A stretch of 37,334 bases of DNA from Rhodoplanes serenus (GTDB taxonomy: Bacteria; Pseudomonadota; Alphaproteobacteria; Rhizobiales; Xanthobacteraceae), in assembly GCA_945861855.1 (NCBI GenBank), contig CAMAWG010000023.1, positions 1 to 37,334 on the forward strand, in the 5' to 3' direction. A program made the translations under genes and the position numbers. Under the pieces are notes generated by a model. The model did not search any database. It saw only the letters and a list, made by a program, of their open reading frames with translations, and was not told the DNA's origin. Shown piece after piece: positions 22,892 to 30,717 of this stretch. How positions within the stretch are numbered: the stretch's first letter is position 1; the number at the start of each line of letters is the position of its first letter.

Positions 22892-23344
22892 ATGTCGCTG
22901 GTCAACCGGCTGTTCCATTTCTACTGGCGATTCTCGCGCGGGCTGACGTTCGGCGTACGCGGCATGGTGCTCGACGGCGACGGCCGCGTATTTCTGATCA
23001 AGCACAGCTACGCCCGGGGCTGGCACTTGCCCGGCGGTGGGGTCGAGGCCGGGGAGACGCTGCTCGAAGCGCTGGCGCGCGAGCTTTTCGAGGAGGGCAG
23101 AATTCAGATGACCGCGCCGCCGGCACTGCACGGCGTGTTCTTCCATCCGCTCTATTCGCGGCGCGACCATGTGACGATTTACGTGGTGCGCGACTTCCGC
23201 CAGACCGAGGAGCCGCAGCCCAACCGTGAGATCGCGGCGCATGGCTTCTTCCCGGCCGATGCGCTGCCCGCCGACACCACCGCCGGCACCCGTACCCGCA
23301 TCGCGGAGGTGCTGGGCGGGCAGCCTCCGGCGGAGCGCTGGTAG
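22892..23344 (+). CDS. Nudix hydrolase family protein
   Basis: A 150-aa Nudix-fold protein of the short MutT-like group. The N-terminus LFHFYWRFSRGLTFGVRGMV and GWHLPGGGVEAGET are characteristic of a subfamily often found in alphaproteobacteria. The Nudix box spans residues 49-71, GGVEAGETLLEALARELFEE plus GRI: the catalytic R63-E64 and E67-E68 are intact, but the conserved Gly near the end of the box is Arg70. Hydrolysis of a nucleoside-diphosphate derivative is expected, with an unknown substrate. The ATG at 22892 lacks a clear Shine-Dalgarno sequence, because the preceding bases are the Irr-box-like repeat. It is divergent from mbfA. Confidence 0.88.
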   Translation: MSLVNRLFHFYWRFSRGLTFGVRGMVLDGDGRVFLIKHSYARGWHLPGGGVEAGETLLEALARELFEEGRIQMTAPPALHGVFFHPLYSRRDHVTIYVVRDFRQTEEPQPNREIAAHGFFPADALPADTTAGTRTRIAEVLGGQPPAERW

Positions 23345-23350
23345 CTGGAG

Positions 23351-24337
23351 CTAGCTCACGAACCGGTCGCGGTCGTGCGGCGCGGTGAAGTCGAGCTCGG
23401 GGCCGAGCGGCACGATGCCGGTCGGATTCACCTTGCGCTGGCTGCCATAGTAGTGCCGCTTGATGTGGTCGATGCTCACGGTCTCGTCGATGCCCGGCAC
23501 CTGGTAGAGATCGCGCAGATAGTTCGACAGGTTCGCGTAGTCGCCGATGCGCCGCAGGTTGCACTTGAAGTGGCTGTAATAGACCGCGTCGAAACGGATG
23601 AGCGTGGGGAACAGCCGCCAGTCGGCCTCGGTCACGCGCGGGCCCGCGACGTAGCGTTGCCGTGACAGGCGCCGCTCCAGATCGTCGAGCGCGGAGAACA
23701 CGTTGCGGAACGCCTCCTCGTAGGCCGGCTGCGCGGTGGCGAAGCCTGCGCGGTAGACGCCGTTGTTGATGTTGGGATAGACGAGATCGTTGATGGCATC
23801 GATCTCGCTCCGCAGCTCCGGCGGATAATAGTCGGCACTCTCGTTGGTCAGGGCGTCAAACGCCGAATTGAGCATCCGGATGATCTCGGAGGATTCGTTG
23901 CTGACGATGGTCTTGCGCTTCTTGTCCCACAGCACCGGCACGGTCACCCGGCCGGTGTATTTGCCGTCTGCCTTGAGATAAATCTCCGAGACCTTTTGCG
24001 CCCCGTTCACCGGGTCGCCGCTCGACCCCTCGTCCTTGTCGAAGGTCCAGCCGTTCTCGCCCATATGCCAGGACGTGACCGACATGGAGATGACGTTCTC
24101 AAGCCGCTTGAGATGCCGGAAGATGACGGTGCGGTGCGCCCAGGGGCAGGCGAGCGAGACATAGAGGTGATAGCGGCCGGATTCCGCGGCAAAGCCGCCT
24201 TCGCCGGAGGGGCCGGGGCTGCCGTCCGGCGTGATCCAGTTGCGGAATTTCGTGGTCGGCCGGTTGAAGCGGCCGTCCTGCATCCGCGCCTTGTCGAAGC
24301 TGTCGTCACGCCAGACGCCGTCGACCAGAAGTCCCAT
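23351..24337 (-). CDS. Glutathionyl-hydroquinone reductase (Xi-class GST)
   Basis: A 328-aa Xi-class glutathione transferase (PcpF/YqjG/ECM4 family), which reduces glutathionyl-hydroquinones to hydroquinones with glutathione. The catalytic cysteine is Cys64 in SLACPWAHRT. Family-specific sequence follows: NVISMSVTSWHMGENGWTF, VTVPVLWDKKRKTIVSNESS for glutathione binding, and the C-terminal helical domain with YPNINNGVYRAGFATAQ, TEADWRLFPTLIRFDAVYY and HFKCN. The length is standard. The start is the ATG at 24337; a TTG directly before it is unneeded. It converges on the Nudix gene with a 6-nt gap and is divergent from the acetyltransferase. It could help remove quinones formed in aromatic catabolism, but it is widespread and need not be linked to the gene clusters here. 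Confidence 0.95.
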   Translation of the reverse strand: MGLLVDGVWRDDSFDKARMQDGRFNRPTTKFRNWITPDGSPGPSGEGGFAAESGRYHLYVSLACPWAHRTVIFRHLKRLENVISMSVTSWHMGENGWTFDKDEGSSGDPVNGAQKVSEIYLKADGKYTGRVTVPVLWDKKRKTIVSNESSEIIRMLNSAFDALTNESADYYPPELRSEIDAINDLVYPNINNGVYRAGFATAQPAYEEAFRNVFSALDDLERRLSRQRYVAGPRVTEADWRLFPTLIRFDAVYYSHFKCNLRRIGDYANLSNYLRDLYQVPGIDETVSIDHIKRHYYGSQRKVNPTGIVPLGPELDFTAPHDRDRFVS

Positions 24338-24406
24338 CAATCTCTCCGTCCCGTTTCAATTAATGTAGGGTCTGGCAGCCCCGAGGGACAGTGATGGACC
24401 CCACCC

Positions 24407-24429
24407 CCGACCAAATGTTAATCGGTCGG
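24407..24429. other. Short inverted repeat before the acetyltransferase gene
   Basis: CCGACC and GGTCGG flank an 11-nt A/T-rich spacer, ending six bases before the ATG at 24435. It overlaps the region where a ribosome-binding site would be expected, and no good one is visible. It could be an operator or translational hairpin; the 6-bp arms may also be chance. Confidence 0.25.
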
Positions 24430-24434
24430 CAGCG

Positions 24435-24956
24435 ATGAACGACCTTTCCCTCACCATCCTGCCGGAATCGCCGGACGACGCGCCGGCAATCGAGCGCCTG
24501 AACGCGCGGACCTTCGGGCCGGGGCGGTTTGCCAAGACCGCCTACCGCATCCGCGAGGAGGTCACGCATATCCCCGAGCTTTCGTTCACCGCGCGCGTCG
24601 GTACGCTGCTGGTCGGTTCGGTGCGGCTCTCGCCCATCGTGATCGGTCAGGCGAAGGCCTTGCTGCTCGGTCCGCTTACGGTCGAACCGCCGTTCCGCGA
24701 CCGCGGTATCGGCCAGGCGCTGATGGCGCGCGCGCTCGATGAGGCCAGGGGCAAGGGCCACCGCCTGGTGGTTCTGGTGGGCGACGAGCCCTATTACGGC
24801 AAGGTAGGCTTCAAGGCCATTCCCAAGGGCCAGGTGACGATGGACGGGCCGGTCGATCCGGCGCGGCTCCTGATCGCGGAACTTGCGCCCGGAGCCTTCG
24901 ACGGCGTCGGCGGCACGATCCGGCCCGACTGGAAGGGCCGAGAGGCTGCCCGGTAA
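24435..24956 (+). CDS. GNAT family N-acetyltransferase (YhbS-like)
   Basis: A 173-aa GNAT-fold acetyltransferase, probably cytosolic. The acetyl-CoA pyrophosphate loop is RDRGIGQAL beginning at residue 88, preceded by LLLGPLTVEPPF, which matches the beta-4 strand of YhbS-type members. The following GHRLVVLVGDEPYYGKVGFK contains the typical beta-5 bulge and the YY-x-K-x-GF element. The acceptor substrate is unknown; family relatives acetylate small amines or proteins. It is monocistronic on the plus strand, divergent from the glutathionyl-hydroquinone reductase and 76 nt before the first HdeA-like gene. The start codon is the first ATG of the frame. Confidence 0.9.
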   Translation: MNDLSLTILPESPDDAPAIERLNARTFGPGRFAKTAYRIREEVTHIPELSFTARVGTLLVGSVRLSPIVIGQAKALLLGPLTVEPPFRDRGIGQALMARALDEARGKGHRLVVLVGDEPYYGKVGFKAIPKGQVTMDGPVDPARLLIAELAPGAFDGVGGTIRPDWKGREAAR

Positions 24957-25032
24957 ATTGTCTTGCCTGCGTAACAGGTCGGCGCGAATGTCCGGAACGC
25001 GCGATTCCCGCGCAACGACGCGAGTGCGAACC

Positions 25033-25347
25033 ATGAAGCGCTTATGGATGCTGGCGATCTTGACCGCGATCTTGGCCGCGATCGGGGGCGCATTCCCCGC
25101 GCAGGCGCAGAAGCAGCAGTTCGATCTCTCGACCATTACCTGCAAGCAGTTCTTCGAGTACAACAAGGAAAACCTGACGATCATGCTGATGTGGCTCGAC
25201 GGCTACTACGCCGAGGACGACGCGCCGCCGATCGTCGATTTCGACAAGATGGCGGAGAACAGCAGGAAGCTCGGAGAATACTGCGGCAAGAATCCGGGCC
25301 ACAGCGTGATCACCGCCGCCGACAAGGTGATGGCCGGCGACAAGTAG
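25033..25347 (+). CDS. HdeA-like secreted small protein (copy 1)
   Basis: A 104-aa exported protein with a signal peptide at residues 1-25 (cleavage after AQA). The mature part resembles the HdeA/HdeB family of periplasmic acid-stress chaperones: DLSTITCKQFFEYNKEN, then MLMWLDGYY, then GEYCGKNPGHSVITAADKVM. Two cysteines, Cys37 and Cys84, are spaced 47 residues apart as expected for the single disulfide of the fold. I chose the ATG at 25033, where the signal peptide begins; the open frame extends upstream through the acetyltransferase tail. A second, closely similar gene lies 111 nt downstream. Chaperone activity is inferred from family. Confidence 0.88.
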   Translation: MKRLWMLAILTAILAAIGGAFPAQAQKQQFDLSTITCKQFFEYNKENLTIMLMWLDGYYAEDDAPPIVDFDKMAENSRKLGEYCGKNPGHSVITAADKVMAGDK

Positions 25348-25411
25348 CGTCCGAGGCTGCCGCGGTAACATACAGCCGTCCGATCGACGAGATTACTTGT
25401 TACCTGTTCAT

Positions 25412-25426
25412 GGGCTCGGCGAGCCC
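25412..25426 (+). other. Small hairpin between the two HdeA-like genes
   Basis: A perfect 6-bp stem, GGGCTC/GAGCCC, with a 3-nt loop lies 32 nt before the second HdeA-like start. It has no T-run, so termination is unlikely; it may influence leader folding or mRNA stability. The second gene has no strong ribosome-binding site. Confidence 0.3.
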
Positions 25427-25458
25427 GCGCTCGCCCGGCCGCGAACGGGTGCCGATTC

Positions 25459-25746
25459 ATGAAAAAGCTCTTGATGCTGACGATCGCTGCCGCGCTCCTG
25501 GCCGCTTCGCCTGCGCATGCCCAGCGGTTCGATCTCGCGAGCTTCAGATGCAAGGATTTCGTCGCCAGCAGCAAGGACAGCATTGGGATATTGATGTGGC
25601 TGGAAGGCTATTTCAGCGAGGAGAATGCCTCGCCGATCGTCGACTACAACACCATGAACGAGCACGGCAGCAAGATCGGCGAGTACTGCGGCAGGAACCC
25701 GACCCACAGCGTCATTACCGCCGCTGAAAAGGTGTTTGAAAAATAG
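25459..25746 (+). CDS. HdeA-like secreted small protein (copy 2)
   Basis: A 95-aa exported protein paralogous to the gene just upstream. The signal peptide covers residues 1-22, ending in AHAQ. Mature features parallel copy 1: FDLASFRCKDFV, ILMWLEGYFSEENASPIVDY, and GEYCGRNPTHSVITAAEKVF. Cys31 and Cys77 are 46 residues apart, one fewer than in copy 1. It is shorter mainly at the signal peptide and C-terminus. The tandem layout suggests a local duplication. It converges on the large membrane protein gene at 25755, with 8 nt between stop codons. Function by family: ATP-independent periplasmic chaperone at low pH, unproven for this branch. Confidence 0.86.
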   Translation: MKKLLMLTIAAALLAASPAHAQRFDLASFRCKDFVASSKDSIGILMWLEGYFSEENASPIVDYNTMNEHGSKIGEYCGRNPTHSVITAAEKVFEK

Positions 25747-25754
25747 CAGCCGCG

Positions 25755-27824
25755 TCAGCGGCCTTCTCTCATCCAGGTCGCGGCGAGTGCGCCGACCAGC
25801 AGCAAGAGGCCGAGCAGCCCCGCGAACATCGGCAGCACGCCGATGCCGCGCACGACGCTGGCGTCGCGCATCTTCAATCCGATCCAGTCGTCGCCCCGGT
25901 AGGTGTCGCTCGACCGCATGGCGACGATGCGCGGCAGCGCCACGGCGCCCGAAGTATCCGCCAGCCGCCGTGCGTCGCCGCCGGTCGCCGCCGCGAACGG
26001 GCCGAGCGCCTCGGTGGTCGATGTCACCTCGGCGAACTCGCGCGGGTTGGGCGGGCCGACGTTGACCAGCGCGTTGAGCTTGCCGTCGGTGGCGCGCCAG
26101 AGGCCAAGCTCCGTCGCCCGGATCGAGCCGCGCCACAGGCCGGGATCGCCCGCCGCCAGCGTGACGCTGCGCGTCACGCCTGACGGCAAGGTCAGCGTCA
26201 CCTCGCTCACGCTGTCGGCCATGGTCTGGCGCTCGATCAGGAGATCGCGGCCGCGCACGATCAAGCGCAGCGCCTCCTCTTCCAGATCGGGCTGCTTCAT
26301 CAGCCAGTGCGACAGCCGTCGCATCAGGTCGAGGTGTGGCCCGCCGCCCTCGAAGCCGCGCGCCCAGAGCCAGATGTGGTCGGACAGCAGCAGGCCGACC
26401 CGGCCCTCGCCCTCTCGCGAAAGCACGAGCAGCGGCTTTTTGTCGGGGCCGTCGATGACGGTCGTGCCGTTGGCTGAGCGGGTGTCGACGAGACGGAACC
26501 AGCGGCTCCAGTGCGGCGGGTTGGTGTCGGAGCCGGCAAGCCCCCGCGTCACCGGATGGCGCTTGCCGGGCTCGCTCAACTGCGCGTGGAACGGCATCTC
26601 GACGGTGCGCCCGCTCGGCTCCGCCGGCAGGATTTGTTCGAGCGGCGTGCGCCAGAGGCTGGTTTGGCTCGCGTAGTCGGGGCCGGCCGCGATCAGCACG
26701 GCGCCGCCCTCCCGCACATAGCGGGCGATGTTGTCGAAATAGATGATCGGCAGCACGCCTTGGCGGGCGTAACGGTCGAAGATGATGAGGTGAAAATCCT
26801 TGATCTTCTGCTGGAACAGTTCGCGGGTCGGAAACGCGATCAGCGACAGCTCGTTGATCGGCGTGCCGTCCTGCTTCTCCGGCGGACGCAGGATGGTGAA
26901 GTGGACGAGATCGACGCTGGCGTCGGACTTCAGAAGATTGCGCCAGGTGCGCTCGCCGGCGTGCGGCTCGCCGGACACCAGCAGCACGCGGAGCTTGTCG
27001 CGCACGCCGTCGATCGAGACCACGGCGCGGTTGTTCACCGGCGTGAGTTCCCCGTCGAGCGGAGCGGCCTCGATCTCGACGATGTTGGGCCCGGCATGCG
27101 GGATCGGGATCTGCGCATTGACGGTGTTGCCCGGCGTGACGCGGCGGCGGTCCAGCACCTCGCCGTCGCGGCGGATGGTGACCTCGGCGGGGGAGGGCGG
27201 CGCGCCCTGATCCTCGACGCGGTAGACGATCGTCTGCGATTGGCCGACGATGCCGAAACGAGGCGTCGTCACCAGCACCACGCGGCGGTCGCGCTCGTTG
27301 CGGGCGCCGGTGATGAGCGCGTGGACCGGCGCGTTGAAGCCCAGCGCCGCGATTTCCGCGGGCACGTCGTGGACGCGGCCGTCGGTCAGCATGATAGCGC
27401 CGGCGACGCGGTCGGGCGGCACGTCGGCAAGCGATGCATTAAGCGCCGAGAACAGCCGCGTGCCGTCGGTCTCGCCGTCGGCTTCGCCGGCCTCGACGAA
27501 ACGCACGTCGAGGCCCGGGATGCGGCCGAGCCGCTCGGCCAGCATCGCGCGCGCAGTCTCGGCCTGCTTGATGCGGTCGCCGAAATTCTGACTGGGACTC
27601 TTGTCGACCACAACCGCCACCACCGACGACAGCGGCTCGCGGTCCTCGCGGGTGAATGAGGGGTTGGCCAGCGCCAGCACCATCATGGCGAGCGCCAGTG
27701 CCCGCACCGCCCAGCCGCGGCTCCGCACGAAGGCGAGCAGCGCCACCAGCACGACCGCGAGCGCCAGCGCCGCCCACAGAACGTAGGCTGGGACCAGCGG
27801 GGCGAAGTTGATGCCGAAACCCAC
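25755..27824 (-). CDS. Large membrane protein with VWA/glutamine-amidotransferase-like periplasmic region
   Basis: A 689-aa membrane protein, last gene of the MoxR-DUF58-DUF4159 operon. Two N-terminal helices at about 9-30 and 36-54 are followed by VVAVVVDKSPSQNFGDRIKQ, a strand plus degenerate MIDAS-like DxSxS motif (DKSPS), and IMLTDGRVHDVP, suggesting a von Willebrand-like fold. The middle contains VLLVSGEPHAGERTWRNLLK and REGGAVLIAAGPDYASQT, typical of the glutamine-amidotransferase-like domain seen in these proteins. A final helix lies at about 662-684. It starts 10 nt after the DUF4159 gene. Homologues accompany MoxR genes widely, but the specific function is undescribed to my knowledge; envelope maintenance is the usual suggestion. 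Confidence 0.87.
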   Translation of the reverse strand: MGFGINFAPLVPAYVLWAALALAVVLVALLAFVRSRGWAVRALALAMMVLALANPSFTREDREPLSSVVAVVVDKSPSQNFGDRIKQAETARAMLAERLGRIPGLDVRFVEAGEADGETDGTRLFSALNASLADVPPDRVAGAIMLTDGRVHDVPAEIAALGFNAPVHALITGARNERDRRVVLVTTPRFGIVGQSQTIVYRVEDQGAPPSPAEVTIRRDGEVLDRRRVTPGNTVNAQIPIPHAGPNIVEIEAAPLDGELTPVNNRAVVSIDGVRDKLRVLLVSGEPHAGERTWRNLLKSDASVDLVHFTILRPPEKQDGTPINELSLIAFPTRELFQQKIKDFHLIIFDRYARQGVLPIIYFDNIARYVREGGAVLIAAGPDYASQTSLWRTPLEQILPAEPSGRTVEMPFHAQLSEPGKRHPVTRGLAGSDTNPPHWSRWFRLVDTRSANGTTVIDGPDKKPLLVLSREGEGRVGLLLSDHIWLWARGFEGGGPHLDLMRRLSHWLMKQPDLEEEALRLIVRGRDLLIERQTMADSVSEVTLTLPSGVTRSVTLAAGDPGLWRGSIRATELGLWRATDGKLNALVNVGPPNPREFAEVTSTTEALGPFAAATGGDARRLADTSGAVALPRIVAMRSSDTYRGDDWIGLKMRDASVVRGIGVLPMFAGLLGLLLLVGALAATWMREGR

Positions 27825-27834
27825 GATACGTTCC

Positions 27835-30717
27835 TTACTGCCCCAGCCGTTCCAGCAGCGCCGGGACGTGGACCTGATCGGCCTTGTAGTTGCCGGTGAG
27901 CGTGTACATCACGATGTTGACGCCGGCGCGGAAGGCGAATTCGCGCTGGCGCGGCTCGCCCGGAACCAGCGGCAGCATCGCCTGGCCGTCGGTGCGCGTG
28001 GCCCAGGCGCCCGCCATGTCGTTGGAGGTGATGATGATGGAGGAGACGCCGTCGCCGGCGCGCGCCGGGCGCTTGCTTTCGTCGGCCTGCTCGTCCGCGG
28101 TCGGCAGCGCCTCAACCCAGAGCTGGCCCGAACTGAAGCGGCCGGGGAAGTCTTTCAGCAGAAAGAACGTCTTGGTCAGAACGTGATCGCGCGACACCGG
28201 TTCAAGCTCCGGGATGTCGAGCGAGGAGATGATGCTGCGCAGCGCCAGCATCCCGGGCGAGCGGTTGGCGCCGCCGAGGCCGGGCGGCGCCATGATGGCG
28301 TCGCGGGTGTCGAACAGCACGGTGCCGCCGTTCTTCATATAGGCGTCGATGCGGGAGAGCGCCGCGGGCGAGGGCCTCGCCGCGCCCGGCACGATCGGCC
28401 AGTAGATCAGCGGGAAGAACGAAAGCTCGTCGCGGGCGATGTCGAGGCCCACCGGCTCGCCGCCTTCGAGCGCGGTGCGCTGGGCGAGAAACAATGTGAG
28501 GCCCTGCAGGCCGGACTTGCTGATGCCGTCCACCTCGGTGTCGCCGGTGACGACATAGGCAAGCCGCGTCTCGACGGTGGCCTTCATGGCGAAGTCGGCA
28601 TCCGCTGGCGTAATCTGAGCGGCGTTCGGCGTGGCCACCGGCGGGCTTCGCGGTCGCTGCTGGGCCACTTCTTGCGCGAAAGCCTGTGTGCCGAATGTCA
28701 GCGCAGCGATTGTGCCCGCAAGGATCAACGCTGCGGCCGCGCGCTGCGGGCGCTTCCGCAGGATCTGCCCAACCCCGCCGGCGAGGAGGAACACCACCAG
28801 CGCGTCGAGCGCGAGCAGCGCCAGCGCTGCCAGCAGCACCGGTCCGCGCAGATCCAGCGGCTCGCCGATCTGATAGGCCTCAAGCCGTCCGCGCAGCGGC
28901 GCATAGTCGATGCCGATCAGCCGGTCGGCGGGCGCGAGCGTGTTGACCGCGAGCAGGCCCTCCGGGGGGCCGTAGAAGCCAGGCGGATGATCGGCACTGG
29001 CGCGCGCGACGTAGCCCACCGGCACCGGCCGCGTGACGGCGGTTGGCGGGCCGAACGCGCCGAACCCATCGAGGATGCGGGTCGGCGGCACCACTTCGCG
29101 CTCGGTGCCCCCCTTGGCCGTTTCGTCGGTGGTCGTGGTCGTGCCGGCCATGCCGACCATGCGGCGGAGCATCTCGACGAAGCTGCCGGACAGCGGCAGA
29201 TCGGACCAGCGGGTGTCGGCGGTGACATGAAACAGCACGATCAGTCCTTTGCCGCGCTTGACGGCGGTGACCAGCGGCGTGCCGTCGGCAAGCGTCGCCC
29301 AGGTGCGGTCGGCGAGGCCCGCTTCGGGTTCGGCCAGCACCTGGCGCGTGACGTTGACGTCCTTCGGCACCGTCATGGTGCCGAACGGGCCTTCGCGCGA
29401 GAACGCGGCGAGCGGCTGCGGCTGATCCCAGCTCAGGCTGCCGCCGAGCGTGCGGCCGCCGCGGCGAAGTTTCACGGGCACCAGATCGTCGTCCGAGCCG
29501 GCAAGCCGGGGACCGGCGAAACGCACCAGCATGCCGCCGTCCTCGACCCAGGCGATCAGGCGATCACGGGCCTCGCCCGAGACGTTGCCGACGTCCGCCA
29601 GCATGATCATCGGGACGTTCTGCTCGATGAAGCGGCGCACCGTCTCGGCCGGGGCGGCGACGTCGGCCAGCCGCACGTCGGCGAACGGGTTCAGCGCGCG
29701 CGAGAGATAATAGGTCGAGGCGAGCAGCGGCTGCGCGGTGTCGGCGGTCGAGCCGGACACGACGCCGACGGTCCGGCGGCGCCAGCGCTTGTCGAGCAGT
29801 TGCACGGCACCGGCCGAGCGCTCGCCGGAAATCTCAAGCCGCGCAATGTCGTTCCTGATCTCGACCGGCAGGGTGATCTCGGCGTCGGTCTCGCGCTCGT
29901 CGTTCTTGAACGCAAAGCGGGTCTCGCCGAGCGGCAAGCCTCTCAGGTCGAGCGCGCGGATGACGCCGTCCTCGGTGCCGCCGGTGTTGGCGCGCAGCAC
30001 CTTCACCGTCAGCCCGCCCGCGGCGTTGTCGGCGCCGGCCAGCGCATGCGCGGTCGGCAGGCCGCCGGTGACGATCGAGACGGTGCGGCCTTCGGTCGAG
30101 CGGGCGAGGCCCGCGACGAATTCGGAGCCGCGGCCGAGATCGATGCCGTCGGAGAGCCAGACCAGTTCCATGTCGGGACTGGCGGCGAGCAGCCGCGTAA
30201 TGGTCGGCAGCGCGTCGGTCCGCTCGATGGCATGGGGCTTGGGCTTGAGCTGCTTCAGCCGGACGCGGGCGGCGGCCGGCGTCTGCAGCGAGATATCCCG
30301 GCTGGCTTCGCCGAGCGGGATCAGGGCGACGGCGCGGTTGTCGGCCTCCGCGCGCGCCATGATGTCGTCGGCGGTGCGAAGCCGCGCGTCCCAGCTCGCG
30401 GCGGCGCCAAAGCCGTCGTCGATCAGGAGCGCGATCGGCGTGGCTCCGGTCGTGGTCGCGACCGGCGGATTCCACAAGGGGCCGGCGGCTGCGAGGATGA
30501 CGAGCGTCGCGAGCGTCAGCCGCAGCAGCGTCAGCCACCACGGCGTACGGGCCGGAGTGTCCTCCTTCGGCTTGATGTCGAACAAGAGCCGCGTCGGCGG
30601 AAACTCGATGCGCCGGGGCCGCGGCGGAATGAGCCGCAGGATCCACCACAGCACCGGCAGGCTGAGCAGGCCGAGCAGAACGAGCGGCGAGGCAAAGCCG
30701 AGCGGCAGGCCCATCAT
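27835..30717 (-). CDS. DUF4159 / BatA-like membrane protein
   Basis: A 960-aa inner-membrane protein. The N-terminus (about residues 5-85) matches the aerotolerance regulator BatA N-terminal segment, with helices LVLLGLLSLPVLWWILRLIP and LTLATLVILAAAGPLW. A VWA-like region follows, starting ALLIDDGFGAAASWDARLRT. The middle contains further Rossmann-like segments and one or two helices (PVLLAALALLALDALVVFLL, then AALILAGTIAALTF). The last 240 residues form DUF4159, with LTLFLAQRTALEGGEPVGLD and FPLIYWPIVPGA. The start ATG at 30717 overlaps the DUF58 stop as ATGA, so translation is probably coupled; the long open frame upstream is antiframe to DUF58. Homologues in Hyphomicrobiales occur in this same gene order. 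Confidence 0.92.
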   Translation of the reverse strand: MMGLPLGFASPLVLLGLLSLPVLWWILRLIPPRPRRIEFPPTRLLFDIKPKEDTPARTPWWLTLLRLTLATLVILAAAGPLWNPPVATTTGATPIALLIDDGFGAAASWDARLRTADDIMARAEADNRAVALIPLGEASRDISLQTPAAARVRLKQLKPKPHAIERTDALPTITRLLAASPDMELVWLSDGIDLGRGSEFVAGLARSTEGRTVSIVTGGLPTAHALAGADNAAGGLTVKVLRANTGGTEDGVIRALDLRGLPLGETRFAFKNDERETDAEITLPVEIRNDIARLEISGERSAGAVQLLDKRWRRRTVGVVSGSTADTAQPLLASTYYLSRALNPFADVRLADVAAPAETVRRFIEQNVPMIMLADVGNVSGEARDRLIAWVEDGGMLVRFAGPRLAGSDDDLVPVKLRRGGRTLGGSLSWDQPQPLAAFSREGPFGTMTVPKDVNVTRQVLAEPEAGLADRTWATLADGTPLVTAVKRGKGLIVLFHVTADTRWSDLPLSGSFVEMLRRMVGMAGTTTTTDETAKGGTEREVVPPTRILDGFGAFGPPTAVTRPVPVGYVARASADHPPGFYGPPEGLLAVNTLAPADRLIGIDYAPLRGRLEAYQIGEPLDLRGPVLLAALALLALDALVVFLLAGGVGQILRKRPQRAAAALILAGTIAALTFGTQAFAQEVAQQRPRSPPVATPNAAQITPADADFAMKATVETRLAYVVTGDTEVDGISKSGLQGLTLFLAQRTALEGGEPVGLDIARDELSFFPLIYWPIVPGAARPSPAALSRIDAYMKNGGTVLFDTRDAIMAPPGLGGANRSPGMLALRSIISSLDIPELEPVSRDHVLTKTFFLLKDFPGRFSSGQLWVEALPTADEQADESKRPARAGDGVSSIIITSNDMAGAWATRTDGQAMLPLVPGEPRQREFAFRAGVNIVMYTLTGNYKADQVHVPALLERLGQ

